Shown here: positions 46,049 to 55,374 of the stretch, one piece after another
Layout: the number at the start of each line of letters is the position of its first letter
How positions within the stretch are numbered: the first letter of the stretch is position 1
Made by a program: the position numbers and the translations under genes
Assembly: GCA_003242085.1 (NCBI GenBank)
Contig: QBML01000012.1
Span: 1-64,000 of the forward strand
Direction: 5' to 3'
Origin: Pseudanabaena frigida
Lineage (GTDB): Bacteria > Cyanobacteriota > Cyanobacteriia > Pseudanabaenales > Pseudanabaenaceae
Length of the DNA: 64,000 bases
Notes under the pieces: generated by a model
The model's database searches: none
What the model saw: only the letters and a program-made list of their open reading frames with translations
What the model was told of the DNA's origin: nothing

Positions 46049-46837
46049 ATGGAAAACGCAATCATCAATGCAGATAACGTCGCAGTGTATTACGGTTCAC
46101 ATCTTGCCGTTTCTGGAGTTAATCTAGCAATCAATACTAATCAAATCACTGCTTTTATTGGCCCTTCAGGTTGTGGTAAAAGTACCGTTTTACGCTGCTT
46201 TAACCGCTTAAATGATTTAATTTCTGGCGCAAGAGTAAAAGGTAAGATTACCTTTGGAGCGCACGATCTCTACGACCCTAAAATCGATCCTGTCGCAGTG
46301 CGCCGTCGTATTGGCATGGTGTTCCAGCGTCCGAATCCATTTCCAAAATCTATTTATGAAAATATTGCCTTTGGCCCTCGCATCAATGGGTTTAAGGGTA
46401 GCAAAAGTGATATGGACGATCTTGTCGAAAGATCGCTAAAACAAGCTGCTATTTGGGAAGAAGTTAAGAACAAGTTAGGGGAAAGCGGCTTAGCACTTTC
46501 TGGTGGACAGCAGCAGAGGTTATGTATTGCCCGTGCGATCGCAACGGAGCCAGAAGTGATTTTGATGGATGAGCCATGTTCAGCTCTCGATCCAATTTCT
46601 ACTTTGAGAATTGAGGAACTGATGACAGAACTCAAACAGCGTTTCACGATTGTGATCGTTACTCACAACATGCAACAAGCTTCACGGGTATCTGATATTA
46701 CTGGGTTCTTTAATACCGAACTAGATGACCGCGGACAACGTACGGGTAAGCTAGTGGAGATCGATCGCACTTCAGTAATTTTCAGTAGTCCCAAACAAAC
46801 CGCAACTGAAGAATATATCAGCGGTAGATTTGGCTAA
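46049..46837 (+). CDS. pstB: Phosphate ABC transporter ATP-binding protein PstB
   Basis: ATPase that drives the phosphate importer. 262 residues: Walker [11 protein letters not shown]-loop '[23 protein letters not shown]', signature LSGGQQQRL, Walker B '[13 protein letters not shown]', H-loop 'IVTHNMQQA', and the PstB-type C-terminal EYISGRFG. Unusually it is divergent from pstSCA instead of following pstA. It needs only an ATP-binding dimer, so the split does not affect assembly. Confidence 0.96.
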   Translation: MENAIINADNVAVYYGSHLAVSGVNLAINTNQITAFIGPSGCGKSTVLRCFNRLNDLISGARVKGKITFGAHDLYDPKIDPVAVRRRIGMVFQRPNPFPKSIYENIAFGPRINGFKGSKSDMDDLVERSLKQAAIWEEVKNKLGESGLALSGGQQQRLCIARAIATEPEVILMDEPCSALDPISTLRIEELMTELKQRFTIVIVTHNMQQASRVSDITGFFNTELDDRGQRTGKLVEIDRTSVIFSSPKQTATEEYISGRFG

Positions 46838-46848
46838 AAACAAACAGC

Positions 46849-46905
46849 AAAAAACAGTAGCGGCAATTCATCGATCGCCGCTACTGTTTTTTTGTTTTTT
46901 GGGAA
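46849..46905 (+). terminator. pstB terminator
   Basis: 16-base perfect arms AAAAAACAGTAGCGGC / GCCGCTACTGTTTTTT with a 12-base loop, followed by TTTGTTTTTT. Confidence 0.85.
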
Positions 46906-46966
46906 AATTTCTGAAAAGATGTTAGTTTTTTGTAAAGTGATTTTTCTTAATCAGCAATAAATACCG

Positions 46967-47797
46967 ATGGAGCCAGTCAGATCTCTGATCAAAAATAGCA
47001 GCAGTGTTGTTACACCGTTACTAGAACTACGTGGAGTTCACAAGAGCTTTGGGGCTAATACAGTCCTTAATGGTATCGATCTAACTGTGCATACTGGTGA
47101 AGCGATCGCCATTATTGGGCCATCTGGCACAGGTAAGTCAACCATTTTGCGACTTATTTGTGGGTTAATTGCTCCCGACCAAGGTGAAGTATATATTAAT
47201 GGCAATCTTGTAGACACTGAGGATATCCAAGAGGATAGCTATGGACTGAGCATTGGCATGGTGTTTCAAAATGCAGCATTGTTTGACTCGCTTTCTGTTG
47301 CTGAAAATGTTGGTTTCTCTCTATTCGAGCACTCCCATTTATCACGCCGCGAAATTTATCGACTTGTCGAACATAAGCTTGCCCTAGTTGGGCTGGAGAA
47401 CATTTGCGATCGCTATCCGAGCGAGCTATCGGGAGGGATGCGAAAACGAGTTAGTTTTGCTCGCGCAATTATGGACGATCCGACAGCAAAGACTCAAACT
47501 AAAAAAGTGTTGCTTTATGATGAACCCACCGCAGGTCTCGATCCTGTAGCATCAACGATTATCGAAGACTTGATGCGATCGCTGCGGGAGCAACAGGTTT
47601 GCGATAGCTATATTGTCGTTACCCACCAAGACAGCACGATCCGACGTACAGCCGATCGCCTGCTGGTTCTTTATCGCGGATCGGTGCGCTATGCAGGAAA
47701 CGTGAGTACAATTGATACGGCAGACAATCCGTATGTCAGACAATTTTTTAGCGGCAGCATTGAAGGTCCGATTCAACTTTTGACTAAGGAGGTATGA
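46967..47797 (+). CDS. MlaF-type ABC transporter ATP-binding protein
   Basis: ATPase of a Mla/MCE lipid-transport system that maintains outer-membrane lipid asymmetry (known in Gram-negative bacteria). 276 residues: Walker A GPSGTGKST, signature 'LSGGMRKRV', Walker B 'VLLYDEPTAGLDPVAS', and HxxD-type H-loop 'VVTHQDSTIRRTADR'; GGMRKRV is typical of MlaF. The permease MlaE is not beside it. It is closely followed by the MCE-domain gene, 5 bases after its stop. Confidence 0.92.
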   Translation: MEPVRSLIKNSSSVVTPLLELRGVHKSFGANTVLNGIDLTVHTGEAIAIIGPSGTGKSTILRLICGLIAPDQGEVYINGNLVDTEDIQEDSYGLSIGMVFQNAALFDSLSVAENVGFSLFEHSHLSRREIYRLVEHKLALVGLENICDRYPSELSGGMRKRVSFARAIMDDPTAKTQTKKVLLYDEPTAGLDPVASTIIEDLMRSLREQQVCDSYIVVTHQDSTIRRTADRLLVLYRGSVRYAGNVSTIDTADNPYVRQFFSGSIEGPIQLLTKEV

Positions 47798-47802
47798 GGC
47801 TC

Positions 47803-49101
47803 GTGCAGCGAAAAACATTACGCGACGGTGCGCTTGGCTTATTTATCATCGGTGGAGTAGTCGCACTTGGGGGCGCATTACTATGGTTACGTGGCCTGCA
47901 ACTAAGTAGTTCTAAGTTTACTTTTACGATTAAGATGCCCGATGCCAGTGGATTGAATACTGGTTCAGTAGTTAGGTTTCGCGGGGTAGAAGTTGGACGT
48001 GTAATTGCGCTCACACCACAAACCGAGGGTGTTGATGTGCAAGTTAGTATTGAAAACTCAAAATTAGTTATTCCGAAGCAGTCGGTTGCCGAAACTAATC
48101 AAAGTGGTTTTTTGGGTAATACCAATATTGATATTTTTCCTCCCAAGGAGAAACTAGCGATCGATTCCAAACTCGATCCTCTAGCTAAAGATTGCAATAG
48201 TGAATTAATCATCTGTCAGGGTGGAGAAGTTGTAGGATCTCAAGGTGTAAGTTTTATTGCTTTACTCAAGGATTCGAGTACGGCTCTCCGCAAAATCAAT
48301 GACCAAAACTTGATTGACAATCTCAACGACACCTTAGTTTCCGCAAAAGCTACAGCTCGTAGTATCCAAAAATTAACTGACTCTGCTAATCGAGTTGTTA
48401 GTACATTTGAGGGTCAAATTGTTAAATTTGGAGATACGGCGGATGCAATTAGTGGAGCAGCAACGAAAGTTGGAAATGTCGCAAATAGTGCCCAAGATCT
48501 AATCGAGGTCAACCGTGAAAAATTAGCACAAACTTTAGATGGGATTGCCGCAGCTTCTAGAGAAGCACGAGCCTTGCTTGCGACGGCAAAACCGCTATTG
48601 AATGATGGCAAGTTCATTGAAAATCTCCAAAAGCTATCCGAAAATGCCGCCGAGACCTCGGCAAATCTTCGCAAAGTATCAGGTGAATTAAACGACCCCT
48701 CAACAATTGCTTCCTTGCGTGAGACTCTTGACTCGGCGCGGGCTACTTTTGCCAATGCCAAAAAAATTACTGCCGATCTCGATGAGTTAACTGGCGATCC
48801 AAAGATTCGTAATAATATTCGCAACTTGATTAATGGTTTAGGTGGGTTGCTTTCTACTGCACCAAATCTTGACATCACATCAACTGCTAGTAATTCTCGT
48901 CCTAGCGATTCGTCTATTCCTGTAGAAGTTGCTCGCAGTAAAATCATCAAGCCTGCTAACAGCGATCGCCCCCAAAAAGACAAATCAATTGAATCTCCAA
49001 AGATAAAAATTAATAGCCCCAAACCAAGTGGAACAGTTGGTAAGTCGGAGACAACATCATCACTAGAAATTTTGAATTTTGACAGTCCGAATAAGCAATG
49101 A
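47803..49101 (+). CDS. MlaD-type MCE-domain protein
   Basis: Lipid-binding substrate receptor of the Mla-type system. About 432 residues. One membrane anchor (about 12-30), then a single MCE domain (about 38-115; ASGLNTGSVVRFRGVEVGRV) and a long helical/coiled-coil tail (about 160-355) that could form a periplasmic bundle. The GTG at 47803 follows AAGGAGG at 47786-47792 by ten bases; an ATG at 47794 overlaps the ABC stop but sits one base after that ribosome-binding site. It overlaps the NfeD-like gene by an ATGA. Confidence 0.9.
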   Translation: MQRKTLRDGALGLFIIGGVVALGGALLWLRGLQLSSSKFTFTIKMPDASGLNTGSVVRFRGVEVGRVIALTPQTEGVDVQVSIENSKLVIPKQSVAETNQSGFLGNTNIDIFPPKEKLAIDSKLDPLAKDCNSELIICQGGEVVGSQGVSFIALLKDSSTALRKINDQNLIDNLNDTLVSAKATARSIQKLTDSANRVVSTFEGQIVKFGDTADAISGAATKVGNVANSAQDLIEVNREKLAQTLDGIAAASREARALLATAKPLLNDGKFIENLQKLSENAAETSANLRKVSGELNDPSTIASLRETLDSARATFANAKKITADLDELTGDPKIRNNIRNLINGLGGLLSTAPNLDITSTASNSRPSDSSIPVEVARSKIIKPANSDRPQKDKSIESPKIKINSPKPSGTVGKSETTSSLEILNFDSPNKQ

Positions 49102-49532
49102 ACCTACCACCTAGTCAAGTTTGGCTAATTATTGGTATTGCATTATGCGTTATCGAGTTACTAGTTCCATTGCCAACTTTTTTGATAGCTGGAGCAATGG
49201 GAATTGCCGCCATATTAGTGTCAGCTGTCGCCCTAATACTTCCTATTCCAGCGCTACAAATATTAGCTTGGATGCTGATATCAGGTGCTTTAGTGAACTT
49301 ATCGCGCCGCTTCATTCCTAGAGATTCTCACCAACTTAAAGAAGCTAGTGAAGGTATCACCCTCACTGAAATTCCCGCAGGACAAACCGGACGAGTCCAG
49401 CATGAAGGAGTTTCTTGGAAAGCAAGATGTGACGATCCTAATGTAGCGATCGCAACACAGCAAAAAGTGATTATTCTGAGGCGACAAGGAAATACACTTG
49501 TAGTCGTACCTGAAAATTGGCTAAAGGAGTAG
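49098..49532 (+). CDS. NfeD-like membrane protein
   Basis: 144 residues. Three hydrophobic segments (about 8-30, 31-50 and 53-70), then an OB-fold-type domain (about 85-140: 'AGQTGRVQHEGVSWKARCDD' and 'VIILRRQGNTLVVVP'). This is the short form of the NfeD/YbbK family, known to act with stomatin-like (SPFH) proteins in membrane microdomains. It overlaps the MCE gene stop by four bases, so all three Mla-region genes form one operon. No stomatin gene is in the window. Confidence 0.9.
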   Translation: MNLPPSQVWLIIGIALCVIELLVPLPTFLIAGAMGIAAILVSAVALILPIPALQILAWMLISGALVNLSRRFIPRDSHQLKEASEGITLTEIPAGQTGRVQHEGVSWKARCDDPNVAIATQQKVIILRRQGNTLVVVPENWLKE

Positions 49533-49971
49533 GTTGTAAGTGTCGCAAATTGCCACTTTTTGTAAGATTGTTTATTGCGATAAATATTAAAAAAAAATAA
49601 TTTTCTAATCAATAGTCTCAAAGTTTTCCACAGAGTTATCCACAGATATAGCGCTTTTTTCCACAGATTAACTACAGTTTTCCACAGGCTGTTTAATCAG
49701 AAATGATGCCTTCTCCTTACTGGTTAAGGATTCATTAATAAACGAGACAACCTAGCTGGGGAAACTTTTTTAAACTTGTTTTTTGTAAAGATAAGTTAAG
49801 GGGATCGCATTAAAATTGCGATTAGTCCAAGTAGTTTTCAGCTATATATTATTTCAACTTAACTTTTCGTTACGTTGACAAGAACTGCTAGTTGAACGCA
49901 CAATTAAGTCCCGACCTATGAAAATGGTTGCGACATTCCTATAAAACTTATTTAAAAGTTGAGGTTTCAGC
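49533..49971. other. Intergenic region with candidate replication origin
   Basis: 439 bases. Contents, in order: a run of A/T (about 49578-49615), the four DnaA boxes at 49624-49686, then a mixed region up to the DUF2811 gene with no RNA or gene seen. Confidence 0.65.
49624..49686 (+). other. DnaA-box cluster, candidate oriC
   Basis: Four boxes on one strand: TTTTCCACA at 49624, TTATCCACA at 49636, TTTTCCACA at 49657 and 49678. Start-to-start spacing is 12, 21 and 21 bases (near whole helical turns). TTTTCCACA is the box form used by cyanobacterial DnaA; TTATCCACA is the E. coli consensus. An A/T-rich stretch (TAAATATTAAAAAAAAATAA and beyond) lies directly to the left as a possible unwinding element. 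dnaA and dnaN are not in the window, which is common for cyanobacterial origins. Confidence 0.7.
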
Positions 49972-50196
49972 ATGAGTACGACCATCAGCATCTTGGCAGA
50001 AATTCCTGAGGAATTGCACGAAACCCTCAAAACATATTTAGAGACACACCCTGACTGGGATCAGGATCGCGTATTTGCCGCCGCTTTATCCCTGTTCTTG
50101 TTGCAAAATGGTGGCAGCGATCGTAGTGGCGCAACCCATAGTTATCGCAGCACCGCTAAAGTGTACTTGAATGCCTTATTTCAGCATTCGATCTAA
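49972..50196 (+). CDS. DUF2811 protein
   Basis: 74 residues. MSTTISILAEIPEELHETLK and 'HPDWDQDRVFAAALSLFLLQNG' are the features of the short cyanobacterial DUF2811 family; the end is 'AKVYLNALFQ'. No function is known; the Pro-Glu-Glu start resembles ribbon-helix-helix-like proteins. It follows the DnaA-box region. Confidence 0.75.
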   Translation: MSTTISILAEIPEELHETLKTYLETHPDWDQDRVFAAALSLFLLQNGGSDRSGATHSYRSTAKVYLNALFQHSI

Positions 50197-50299
50197 GTTC
50201 AATTTGAACACTTCACAGCCGCTTAACACAGCTATAGAAAATAGGAACTCACGTTGTACTAGACTGAGAATTGATTAATCGACTTAACCATTTCAAGCT

Positions 50300-51751
50300 A
50301 TGACCACCTCTCAAGAAACTAAAGCTAGTCAACCGTTAGATGTTCTTGTCGTTGGGGCAGGAATATCGGGTTTAACGATCGCCCACGAACTGGCGATCGC
50401 TAAGCACAGACATGTCTTAGTTGCTGAAGCACAGGATCGAGTGGGTGGTGCGATTACCACGGCTAGCAATAACGAGGGTTATCTTTGGGAAGAAGGGCCC
50501 AACAGTTTTCAACCTGCACCCGAACTATTGCGCCTAGCGGTAGAGGTTGGGCTTAAAGATGAATTGGTACTGGCAGATGGCAAATTACCAAGATTCGTGT
50601 TTCTCAATGGCAAGTTAAATGCTCTACCAATGAGTCCACCGACGGCGATCGCCTCCAAGATCTTGAGTTGGGGAGGCAAAATCCGTCTAGCTTTAGGTGC
50701 TCTTGGCTTTGCGCGTCCAGCGATGGCTGGCGAAGAATCTGTCGATCGATTCTTTTCGCGTTTATTGGGGAAACAGGCTGTTGAAAGATTGGTTGCCCCC
50801 TTTATCTCTGGTGTCTATGCAGGCGATCCGAAGCGGCTCAGTGCGAAGGCAGCCTTTTCCAAAATTGCCAAACTCGAAACCTATGGAGGCTTGCTCGCAG
50901 GAGCAATATTGTCGAGCAAAGAGCGGAAAGCCCAAAAGCTCAATGACCCTAATATTCCCAAAACTAAGGCTGGTGAACTTGGCTCTTTTCGCCAAGGGAT
51001 TAAAATGCTACCCGAAGCGATCGCTGCTAAGTTAAGAGCGCAAGGGACACCAGTTAAGCAGCAATGGACGTTGCGATCGCTCCAGAAGCAAGATGAAATT
51101 TATATCGCTAAGTTCGATACGCCAACGGGTGAAGAGGTCGTCACATCGAAGTCTGTGGTTCTCAGTACACCAGCCTATGTTTCCGCCAAACTACTGCAAG
51201 ATTATTTGCCTGCTGCCAGTCAAGCGTTGAGCGAGATTTTTTATCCCACTGTTGCTTGCGTGGTGCTTGCTTATCCTAAGAGTGCATTTGCCTATGACAT
51301 GAAAGGCTTTGGCAACTTGATTCCTCGCACTCAAGGCGTGAGAACTCTCGGCACAATTTGGTCATCAAGTCTATTTGCTGGACGCGCTCCCGATGGCTGG
51401 CAACTGTTACTTAACTTTATCGGCGGTACGCTCGATCCTGCTCTAGCTCAACTTTCGGAATCTGAAATCATTCAAGCCGTACATCAAGATCTCAAGAAAA
51501 CAATTCTCCGTCCTGATACGCAAGTGGAACCAAAGACGATCGCCGTTCATGTATGGGATAAGGCAATTCCACAGTACGAGATCGGTCATTTACAACGCCT
51601 TGCAACCATCAAAGCAGAATTACAAAAATCTCAAGGATTGTACATCAGCGCTAATTTTATCGGCGGTGTAGCTCTAGGCGATTGCATAAAGCGTAGTCTG
51701 CAAGAATCGATCGAAATTGATGAGTTTCTATCGAGAACAAACTCTCTTTAA
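50300..51751 (+). CDS. Protoporphyrinogen oxidase (HemY type)
   Basis: Oxidises protoporphyrinogen IX to protoporphyrin IX for haem and chlorophyll synthesis. 483 residues, FAD-binding: 'VVGAGISGLTIAHELA' (residues about 16-32) and RVGGAITTASNNEGYLWEEGPN. Other family blocks: RLVAPFISGVYAGDPKRLS and the C-terminal 'LYISANFIGGVALGDCIKRS'. Length is normal for the oxygen-dependent type. The gene name is hemY or hemG depending on convention; not assigned here. Confidence 0.95.
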   Translation: MTTSQETKASQPLDVLVVGAGISGLTIAHELAIAKHRHVLVAEAQDRVGGAITTASNNEGYLWEEGPNSFQPAPELLRLAVEVGLKDELVLADGKLPRFVFLNGKLNALPMSPPTAIASKILSWGGKIRLALGALGFARPAMAGEESVDRFFSRLLGKQAVERLVAPFISGVYAGDPKRLSAKAAFSKIAKLETYGGLLAGAILSSKERKAQKLNDPNIPKTKAGELGSFRQGIKMLPEAIAAKLRAQGTPVKQQWTLRSLQKQDEIYIAKFDTPTGEEVVTSKSVVLSTPAYVSAKLLQDYLPAASQALSEIFYPTVACVVLAYPKSAFAYDMKGFGNLIPRTQGVRTLGTIWSSSLFAGRAPDGWQLLLNFIGGTLDPALAQLSESEIIQAVHQDLKKTILRPDTQVEPKTIAVHVWDKAIPQYEIGHLQRLATIKAELQKSQGLYISANFIGGVALGDCIKRSLQESIEIDEFLSRTNSL

Positions 51752-51783
51752 ATCTTTAAAATAAGGAATTGCTGCCATTCCTT

Positions 51784-52917
51784 TTAAAGGCTCACTAAAT
51801 TATCTCGATGAATTACAGTTTCTTCGCCATCGAAGCCGAGTAGTTTAGGAATATCTTCCGATTGAGAACCGAGAATGCGAAGAATATCACTACTGCTGTA
51901 ATTAGAGATACCTCTCGCTATTTCCTTACCATCACGATCGCATAAACTTACGGATTCATTTGCCTCAAACTTACCTTCTACTTGGGTAATTCCCGCAGGT
52001 AAGAGCGATCGCCCTTTGCGAATAACCGCAGTCACGGCTCCATCGTCTAAAAATATCTTACCCAAGGGAACCATGCCATAGGCAATCCAGCGTTTACGAG
52101 CATTAACAGTCTTTGGTTGAGCAGCAAATTGAGTGCCAAAGTTCTCTCCATTGAGAATTGCCGACAAGCGATCGGGAAAAGCTCCGCGTGTAATTACAGT
52201 GCGAACTCCCGCCGCCGAAGCGATTCTGGCTGCATCAAGTTTGGTGGTCATACCGCCAGTTCCCCACTGCGTACCACCACCTTGTCCTCCCAGAGCTTGC
52301 TTCTCACCGATCGCTTGTCTTAGTTCTTGTAGTTCGGAATGTTCGACAAATTCAATGGGTTTAGCATCAGGATTTTGACGCGGATCGTCGGAATAAAGGC
52401 GATCGACATCGGTTAAGAGAAACAACCAATCTGCCTCGATTAAACTTGCCACCAAAGCCGAAAGCGTATCATTATCCCCAAATTTCAACTCATCCACAGC
52501 CACCGTATCATTCTCATTCACAATTGGCACTACCCCCATCGCTAGCAACTCATGAAATGTAGCATGAACATTCATATAGTGCTGTCGCTGAATCAGATTG
52601 GCACGGGTCAATAAAACTTGGGCAACGGGCTGTTGTAGCGAGCCAAAAAAGTCATCATAAATTCTAATCAAACGACCTTGTCCGACCGCAGCAACAGCTT
52701 GCTTTTTGGAAATTTTGCGCGGACGTTGTTTCAGTCCGAGCCTACCGCAGCCTATCCCCACTGCGCCCGAAGAAACTAATACGACACTATGTCCCTCCCG
52801 TCTCAAATGCACGATCGCTTCAACTAACTTGGCAATCGTCGCTAGCTGGAGATCTCCAGATTCAGGGTGACTGAGACTAGACGTGCCAATTTTGATAACA
52901 ATGATCTGCGGTTGCAT
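51784..52917 (-). CDS. proB: Glutamate 5-kinase
   Basis: Phosphorylates glutamate in the first step of proline synthesis. 377 residues: an amino-acid kinase domain (KIGTSSL at the start, [11 protein letters not shown], '[28 protein letters not shown]'-type block) and a C-terminal PUA domain (about 280-370). Motif [19 protein letters not shown] is the ProB regulatory/substrate loop. Convergent with the PPOX gene, whose stop is 32 bases away. Confidence 0.95.
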   Translation of the reverse strand: MQPQIIVIKIGTSSLSHPESGDLQLATIAKLVEAIVHLRREGHSVVLVSSGAVGIGCGRLGLKQRPRKISKKQAVAAVGQGRLIRIYDDFFGSLQQPVAQVLLTRANLIQRQHYMNVHATFHELLAMGVVPIVNENDTVAVDELKFGDNDTLSALVASLIEADWLFLLTDVDRLYSDDPRQNPDAKPIEFVEHSELQELRQAIGEKQALGGQGGGTQWGTGGMTTKLDAARIASAAGVRTVITRGAFPDRLSAILNGENFGTQFAAQPKTVNARKRWIAYGMVPLGKIFLDDGAVTAVIRKGRSLLPAGITQVEGKFEANESVSLCDRDGKEIARGISNYSSSDILRILGSQSEDIPKLLGFDGEETVIHRDNLVSL

Positions 52918-52979
52918 TTGCTCTAAAGATAAGGAAGGATATCGCTTAGCGACTCTCGATCCTATCAGGAAATTGAATT

Positions 52980-53819
52980 TTAATAACCGATCGCGGCAAG
53001 ATCGGGATGGAAACTGCCAACTTTGAGGCGATACACCTCCGTTTGGATAGAGCCGTCAGGATAAAGTCGCAAGTGCCGAAATCCTGGAGGTTGATTATCG
53101 ATTTGGAACTTTTGATTATGTGGTTCAAACTGAATACAAGTCGAAGGCGTTACCAAACAGCGCACAGAATTATGCGGAGTTTCATAAATCTGGTCAAAAT
53201 CTTGATGAGCATGTCCATTCAGGACAACTTCTACTTGAGGATAGCGATCGCAGATTTCCCAAAACTCATCTTGATTTTCTAAGCAAATACCATCGATCCA
53301 TTTCGAACCAAGTGGTACGGCAGGATGGTGAAAAGCGATTAAAGTGGGGCGATCGGGCTGTGATTTTAAGGTTTCTTCGAGCCATGCTAATTCTGAAGCC
53401 GCTAAACACCCATGTACCGCTCCAACCACAACAGAGCTGAGCATTAAAATTCGCCATTTACCAACATCTAGCGATCGATCCAGATGAGCATACTTGCTAG
53501 GCAAATAAGCTTGCATTCGGGGCAAATCATCGTGATTGCCTGCTAAGCAATATGCATGAATGCCAAATCGATCGAGAGATCGTCTTAAGCGCGAGTAAGA
53601 TGTGACACTACCATCTTGAGTTAAATCACCAGTCAAAAGTAGTAAATCAATTTGCGGTACGACTCGTTTGATTTCCCGTAAAACTTCTTGAAAAGAAGCT
53701 TCAGTTTGAATCCCCACCAAAGAGCCTTCGATATCTCCAAATAGGTGAATATCGGTTAACTGTGCAATTGATAGATAACTACCACCATTCATTTTGCCTT
53801 TCATACTACCTATGCCCAT
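52980..53819 (-). CDS. CpdA-like metallophosphodiesterase
   Basis: 279 residues. Class III phosphodiesterase motifs in order: Asp23/His25 in QLTDIHLF, Asp65 in [10 protein letters not shown], Asn95-His96-Asp97 in AGNHDD, His163/164 in FHHPA, and His202/His204 in NGHAHQD. These define the CpdA/Icc group, which hydrolyses 3',5'-cAMP; related enzymes act on other phosphoesters, so the substrate is provisional. The first ATG at 53819 is used; ATG 53792, after AAAGGC, would give a start closer to family length. An adenylate cyclase is encoded 1.6 kb away. Confidence 0.85.
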   Translation of the reverse strand: MGIGSMKGKMNGGSYLSIAQLTDIHLFGDIEGSLVGIQTEASFQEVLREIKRVVPQIDLLLLTGDLTQDGSVTSYSRLRRSLDRFGIHAYCLAGNHDDLPRMQAYLPSKYAHLDRSLDVGKWRILMLSSVVVGAVHGCLAASELAWLEETLKSQPDRPTLIAFHHPAVPLGSKWIDGICLENQDEFWEICDRYPQVEVVLNGHAHQDFDQIYETPHNSVRCLVTPSTCIQFEPHNQKFQIDNQPPGFRHLRLYPDGSIQTEVYRLKVGSFHPDLAAIGY

Positions 53820-53845
53820 ACAAAAAAGCTTTAAGTAGCAACTAT

Positions 53846-53935
53846 TTATTTCTCTTTGACTTTTTTAGGTTGTTTTAATTTGCCTAATAAAACAGCAACT
53901 GCTCAGCCCATTAAGCAGATAGCCAGAATATTCAT
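53846..53935 (-). pseudogene. Possible disrupted small membrane-protein gene
   Basis: Minus-strand frame: ATG at 53935, MNILAICLMG, an in-frame TGA, then AVAVLLGKLKQPKKVKEK and TAA. Read through the TGA it is a 29-residue single-span protein with a basic tail. It may be a decayed gene or chance. Confidence 0.3.
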
Positions 53936-54102
53936 ATTAATTTACTTCAAGCCAGAAAAATATTTTTTGAGGTGCTATCAAAAATCTTAAATCTGAATAC
54001 TAACTTATGACGTATACATGCAATACGTTGTGATTTGTGTCACAGCTTAAACCAGTAAAGTGTAAATCAAGCCCTCTTAAAACTCTACTAGGTTTTTGCT
54101 AA

Positions 54103-55335
54103 ATGTTACTTGGAAAGTCTCGGACATATCACGATCCAATTCATAGCGCGATTACTCTTAATGGCAACGATCGCACTGAGTCGTTATTGATTCAATTGAT
54201 TGATACGCCTGAGTTTCAACGATTGAGACGCATTCGCCAGCTTGATATCGCTTATTTCACATTTCATGGTGCTGAGGGGTCTCGATTTACGCATTCTCTG
54301 GGTGTAATGGCATTAACCCGCCGAGCTTTTGATGCGATTACGATTAAGTATCCTTACCTTACACCGCACCGTACTGTGGTTTTAGTCGCTGCCCTACTTC
54401 ACGATCTCGGTCATGGGCCTTATAGCCACGCATCGGAAGAGGTTTTTGGAAGTAATCACGAAATATGGACTTTGCGATTGCTAAAGTTCGGCAAAATTAC
54501 TGAGGTTCTAAACGACTTTTCTCCTACTCTCATCTCTGATTTAGAAAAGGTATTTTCTAAACAATATTCTGTGCCATTTGTATATCAATTAGTATCTAGT
54601 CAAATCGACTGCGATCGCCTTGATTATTTACAAAGAGACGGTTACTTTACAGGAGCAAAATACGGTCAGTTAGATATCGATCGAATTTTATTAGCTTTAC
54701 GCTTCGATCCCATATCTCAAAACCTAGTAATCGGTCGTAAAGGAATGGTGGCGATCGAGCATTATTTGACAGTGCGATACTTTATGTATTTGCAAGTTTA
54801 TAACCACCCTAAAAACTTAGCCGCCAGGTTTTTATTAGAAAGAATTTTTCGTCGTGCTAAGGCTTTGATTGCGGCGAGTGATACCGAACTTACGGAGCAA
54901 ATATTTAGCGATCGCACGATGCTACCTTGGCTAACTCAAGATCCACAATCTCTAACCTGTGAGGAATATCTCGCCTCCGATGACGTAGTTTTTGCCTATC
55001 ACATCCACCGATGGCGCGATAGTGGCGATCGCATTCTTGCGGATTTATGCCGACGCTTTTTAGATCGCGATTTATTGCGCGCTACCGATATTTCGCATTT
55101 GGATGACATTCAGCAACAAGAAAGTCTCGAAAGTTGGCGCGAAAAACTAACCGCCCAAGGACTAGAGCCTAAATACTATTGCGGGATTCGGGTAGCACGG
55201 ACTAAAGGCTACAGCATTTACAAACAAGGCATCAATGTGCAGACCGAACAGGGTTTACAGGATATTGCGCGCTTGTCGCCACTGGTACAGGCGATCGTGC
55301 AGCCAATACAACGAGCGTGGTTAGTACATCTATAG
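54103..55335 (+). CDS. HD-domain phosphohydrolase
   Basis: 410 residues. HD signature: His64 (RFTHSLGVM), His100-Asp101 in LLHDLGHGPYSHASE with His104/His109, and Asp171 in SQIDCDRLDYLQRD. These are the metal ligands of the dNTPase/YwfO-like group. The C-terminal half (about 200-410) is helical with no named domain. Likely hydrolyses a nucleotide; the substrate is not known. It sits between the CpdA-like and adenylate-cyclase genes but on the opposite strand. Confidence 0.87.
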   Translation: MLLGKSRTYHDPIHSAITLNGNDRTESLLIQLIDTPEFQRLRRIRQLDIAYFTFHGAEGSRFTHSLGVMALTRRAFDAITIKYPYLTPHRTVVLVAALLHDLGHGPYSHASEEVFGSNHEIWTLRLLKFGKITEVLNDFSPTLISDLEKVFSKQYSVPFVYQLVSSQIDCDRLDYLQRDGYFTGAKYGQLDIDRILLALRFDPISQNLVIGRKGMVAIEHYLTVRYFMYLQVYNHPKNLAARFLLERIFRRAKALIAASDTELTEQIFSDRTMLPWLTQDPQSLTCEEYLASDDVVFAYHIHRWRDSGDRILADLCRRFLDRDLLRATDISHLDDIQQQESLESWREKLTAQGLEPKYYCGIRVARTKGYSIYKQGINVQTEQGLQDIARLSPLVQAIVQPIQRAWLVHL

Positions 55336-55374
55336 CAAACGATCTCGCCGCAAAGCGACGGCTCTCTTTAAGAT

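Noticed and set aside
45814-46068. 84-codon minus-strand frame overlapping the start of pstB
   Set aside because: Its 5' end overlaps the pstB start and the residue makeup is unlike a real protein; no family match.
55336-55374. Possible hairpin CTCGCCGCAAAGCGACGGCTCTC between the HD and cyclase genes
   Set aside because: Only a short inner match; the outer bases do not pair.
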